A DNA stretch of 64,000 nt from a virus, in the IMG/VR virus record IMGVR_UViG_3300021142_002226, positions 1-64,000 of that record, one strand, 5' to 3'. Shown here in pieces: positions 62,283 to 64,000 of the stretch. How positions within the stretch are numbered: the stretch's first letter is position 1; every line of letters starts with the position of its first letter. The notes under the pieces were generated by a model. The model saw only the letters and a program-made list of their open reading frames with translations. It did no database searches and had not been told where the DNA came from. The translations under genes were made by a program, and so were the position numbers.

Positions 62283-63333
62283 AATCAATTGTTCCTCTAT
62301 CTTCTGTTTCAATAATTTCTAAATCATCAACATTATCAATTACCTCACCCATTTTTGCAAATTGAGATGCGATATAATTCATATGTTCTAATTTATATTT
62401 TGCGATTGCTTCTTTACCCTCATTATTTTCTTTACTACCACGTCTGTCACTTTTTAGGAAACCTTGTGGTGTAATTATAATGTTTGAATCTTTATATCCA
62501 AGACCAGTGATGTGATTTTTATCTACAGTGATTTTACTTCTAACAGCTATGTTAATAGTTCTACCGTTTTTAGTTGCATCAATCTTTGAAATACCAGATT
62601 CAGCTTCATTACCAAAGCGGAAAACAAGTGTAGATGATTGGTATAATGCTTCACCACCTTTTGGTTTCATCTTAGGTTGTGCACCATAAACCAATGGAAT
62701 TTGTACCCAAGGTAAATTACATACAACTAACCCAGCAAGATAAGGTGAATTTTCTTTTCTTGTTTTATTGATTCTTTGGTTTATACCCATATTGATTTTC
62801 TCAGCAAGAACACCAGCGGTATGTTGTTTACCACCTTTACCTTCATAAGTCATTTTACATGGTACTGAACCGACAGAATCCCAAAAGAAACAAACATCTC
62901 TTTTTAATTTACCTGATTCTTGTGCATCAAGAACTTTATTAATTTTTTCAGTAACTAATTCTATCCAATCAAGTTCATCGAAATAAAGAAAGTCACCAAT
63001 CCAATCTTGTTTTTCTTCATCCCAATCAACCTGGAAACCCATCAATTTAGCATGTTCCCATGACCATTTCTTTTCAGTTATAAGAAACACAGGCATGATA
63101 CCTTTCTTTTGCGCATCCACCGCTGAAGCAATAAGTGCACTTGTCTTACCAGCATTTGAATGCCCTATAAACATGTTAATGTGTCCCATTGCAGGGCCTG
63201 GGAGACCTGTTGCTTCTAAGAATGCTTCACCACATTCAAGAAATAAATCTGGTTTATATTTAGTTGTACTCACACCAAGTTCTTTCTTTAAATCATCAAG
63301 TGAGTATTCAGTTTTTTTAATGCCTTTAGCCAT
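62272..63333 (-). CDS. uvsX: UvsX/RecA-like recombinase
   Basis: A 353-residue RecA-fold protein with Walker A GHSNAGKTS at 57-65, the Walker B-type strand DVCFFWDSVGS, and the VVCNLPWVQIPLV region and KITVDKN strand typical of UvsX. UvsX forms filaments on ssDNA and drives strand exchange and recombination-dependent replication, working with gp32, whose homologue lies directly upstream. The C-terminus is acidic (IETEDRGTIDYED), as in RecA. Confidence 0.92.
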   Translation of the reverse strand: MAKGIKKTEYSLDDLKKELGVSTTKYKPDLFLECGEAFLEATGLPGPAMGHINMFIGHSNAGKTSALIASAVDAQKKGIMPVFLITEKKWSWEHAKLMGFQVDWDEEKQDWIGDFLYFDELDWIELVTEKINKVLDAQESGKLKRDVCFFWDSVGSVPCKMTYEGKGGKQHTAGVLAEKINMGINQRINKTRKENSPYLAGLVVCNLPWVQIPLVYGAQPKMKPKGGEALYQSSTLVFRFGNEAESGISKIDATKNGRTINIAVRSKITVDKNHITGLGYKDSNIIITPQGFLKSDRRGSKENNEGKEAIAKYKLEHMNYIASQFAKMGEVIDNVDDLEIIETEDRGTIDYED

Positions 63334-63362
63334 AACAATTTTTTATAATTTGTATTAGTTTA

Positions 63363-63390
63363 AAAAACCCCCAAATTGCTTGGGGGTTTT
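63363..63390. terminator. Bidirectional intrinsic terminator behind gp32-like gene
   Basis: AAAACCCCCAA and TTGGGGGTTTT form an 11-bp stem around a five-base loop, with T runs on both strands. It lies 18 bases past the SSB stop codon and would separate the very highly expressed SSB from uvsX. Confidence 0.92.
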
Positions 63391-63407
63391 GGTATGTTAT
63401 TATTTAC

Positions 63408-64000
63408 TTAGAAAGGTAAATCGTCAATATTCATTACCTCGTCTTCAACATCAACGTTGTTATTCGCAGTAGGTGCGGATGTTGGGTAGTTAGTAGTTTG
63501 TGTTGGTGTTGGAAGGCTTTCATCATCTGATTGCGCAACAAACTTTTTAAGTTCTGAACTCCATACAGGTACTGAACCTTGTGCAACAATTCTCAAATAT
63601 TCAACAGATTTCTTAGAATAAACATCTTTCCATGTTTTAGAATCATTCAACCAAGTATTCATTTGGTTTTCATCTGTAGAAAGTGGTGATGTTTCTTCAA
63701 CCATGATTGAAGCGATTTTGGTAAATTCTTTTCCTTTACCTTTAGATGTGTCTTTTACAAGACTGATATAGATATCACGACCAGCAATAGGGTTCCATAT
63801 AGCGCCAGCGCCACGACCTTTTGCTTCTTGTCTTTTGATGATTGCTTGTAATTTGTCCATTACACCTGTACCGTTACTAACGTGTGCAAATCTCCAGAAT
63901 TTAACACCCTCAGCTTCTTTTCCTCTTAAGATACATCTAACGATGTAATAATCAGAAGCTCTATATTTTTTTGCATTTTCTTGGTCGATTTTGTCACCGC
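63408..64000 (-). CDS. gp32-like single-stranded DNA-binding protein (5' end beyond window)
   Basis: The frame is open to the right edge; an internal ATG at 63860 is not the start, because the upstream codons continue the fold (YYIVRCILRGKEAEG, VKFWRFAHVSNGTGV). The core resembles the gp32 OB-fold of T4-like phages (WNPIAGRDIYISLVKD, SKTWKDVYSKKSVEYL). The C-terminal tail is disordered, then acidic, and ends DVEDEVMNIDDLPF, a form close to bacterial SSB tails that recruit partners. It protects ssDNA and loads UvsX and helicase; uvsX follows directly. Confidence 0.85.
   Translation of the reverse strand, partial: GDKIDQENAKKYRASDYYIVRCILRGKEAEGVKFWRFAHVSNGTGVMDKLQAIIKRQEAKGRGAGAIWNPIAGRDIYISLVKDTSKGKGKEFTKIASIMVEETSPLSTDENQMNTWLNDSKTWKDVYSKKSVEYLRIVAQGSVPVWSSELKKFVAQSDDESLPTPTQTTNYPTSAPTANNNVDVEDEVMNIDDLPF

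Overview
The window is about 64 kb of a large, AT-rich genome of a tailed bacteriophage with a contractile, T4-like (myovirus) gene set. The evidence is a gp25-like and a gp6/BaseplateJ-like baseplate protein followed by a long block of tail and baseplate genes, and a T4-style replication and recombination set: gp32-like single-strand DNA-binding protein, UvsX/RecA, RNase H-type flap nuclease, DnaB/gp41 helicase, DnaG-type primase, gp46/gp47 and a RuvC-like resolvase. Almost every gene reads on the minus strand, so transcription runs from high to low coordinates. The host is probably a member of the Bacteroidetes. That is inferred from the low GC content, A/T-rich leaders with little Shine-Dalgarno signal, and a sigma-70 factor that looks like a host primary sigma factor; it is not proven.

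Layout, read in the direction of transcription from the right edge. At 64000-58583 lie the replication genes: gp32-like SSB (5' end outside the window), uvsX, rnh, a GIY-YIG homing endonuclease, a small conserved gene and the replicative helicase. At 58507-52506 lies a class II (B12-type) ribonucleotide reductase. It is broken into two genes by a split intein, carries two further full-length LAGLIDADG inteins, and has a Vsr-like homing endonuclease in the break and an HNH endonuclease behind it. At 52401-26902 lies the baseplate/tail module: gp25, gp6, several large proteins, a 2,495-residue giant, and a family of proteins sharing N- and C-terminal modules. At 26893-19703 come RuvC, primase, a PD-(D/E)XK nuclease, gp47, gp46 and the sigma factor. 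At 19681-16682 lies a probable envelope/lysis cluster: coiled-coil membrane proteins, a four-pass membrane protein and an amidase-fold protein. At 16659-7321 lie mostly small unknown genes, a methyltransferase, a DnaJ, and a TROVE/DUF2828-type protein with a von Willebrand A domain. The left end has clpP and the start of a giant collagen-like (Gly-X-Y) fibre gene that runs off the edge.

The most remarkable parts are at the right. First, the GIY-YIG endonuclease gene lies directly behind rnh. After it sits a leftover copy of the last 23 codons and stop of rnh, which encodes exactly the same amino acids as the present rnh 3' end but differs at 13 of 72 bases, all synonymous. This is what one expects if the mobile gene arrived with a recoded rnh tail that escapes cleavage. 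Second, five homing-endonuclease domains of four families plus a split intein occupy about 8.7 kb between uvsX and gp25, and all three intein insertion sites fall in reductase active-site motifs. Other points of note are a TROVE-like gene with a structured 432-bp non-coding region behind it, two divergent genes whose start codons abut with no spacer, and a recurrent TATTTATATAAA-type box upstream of many starts.
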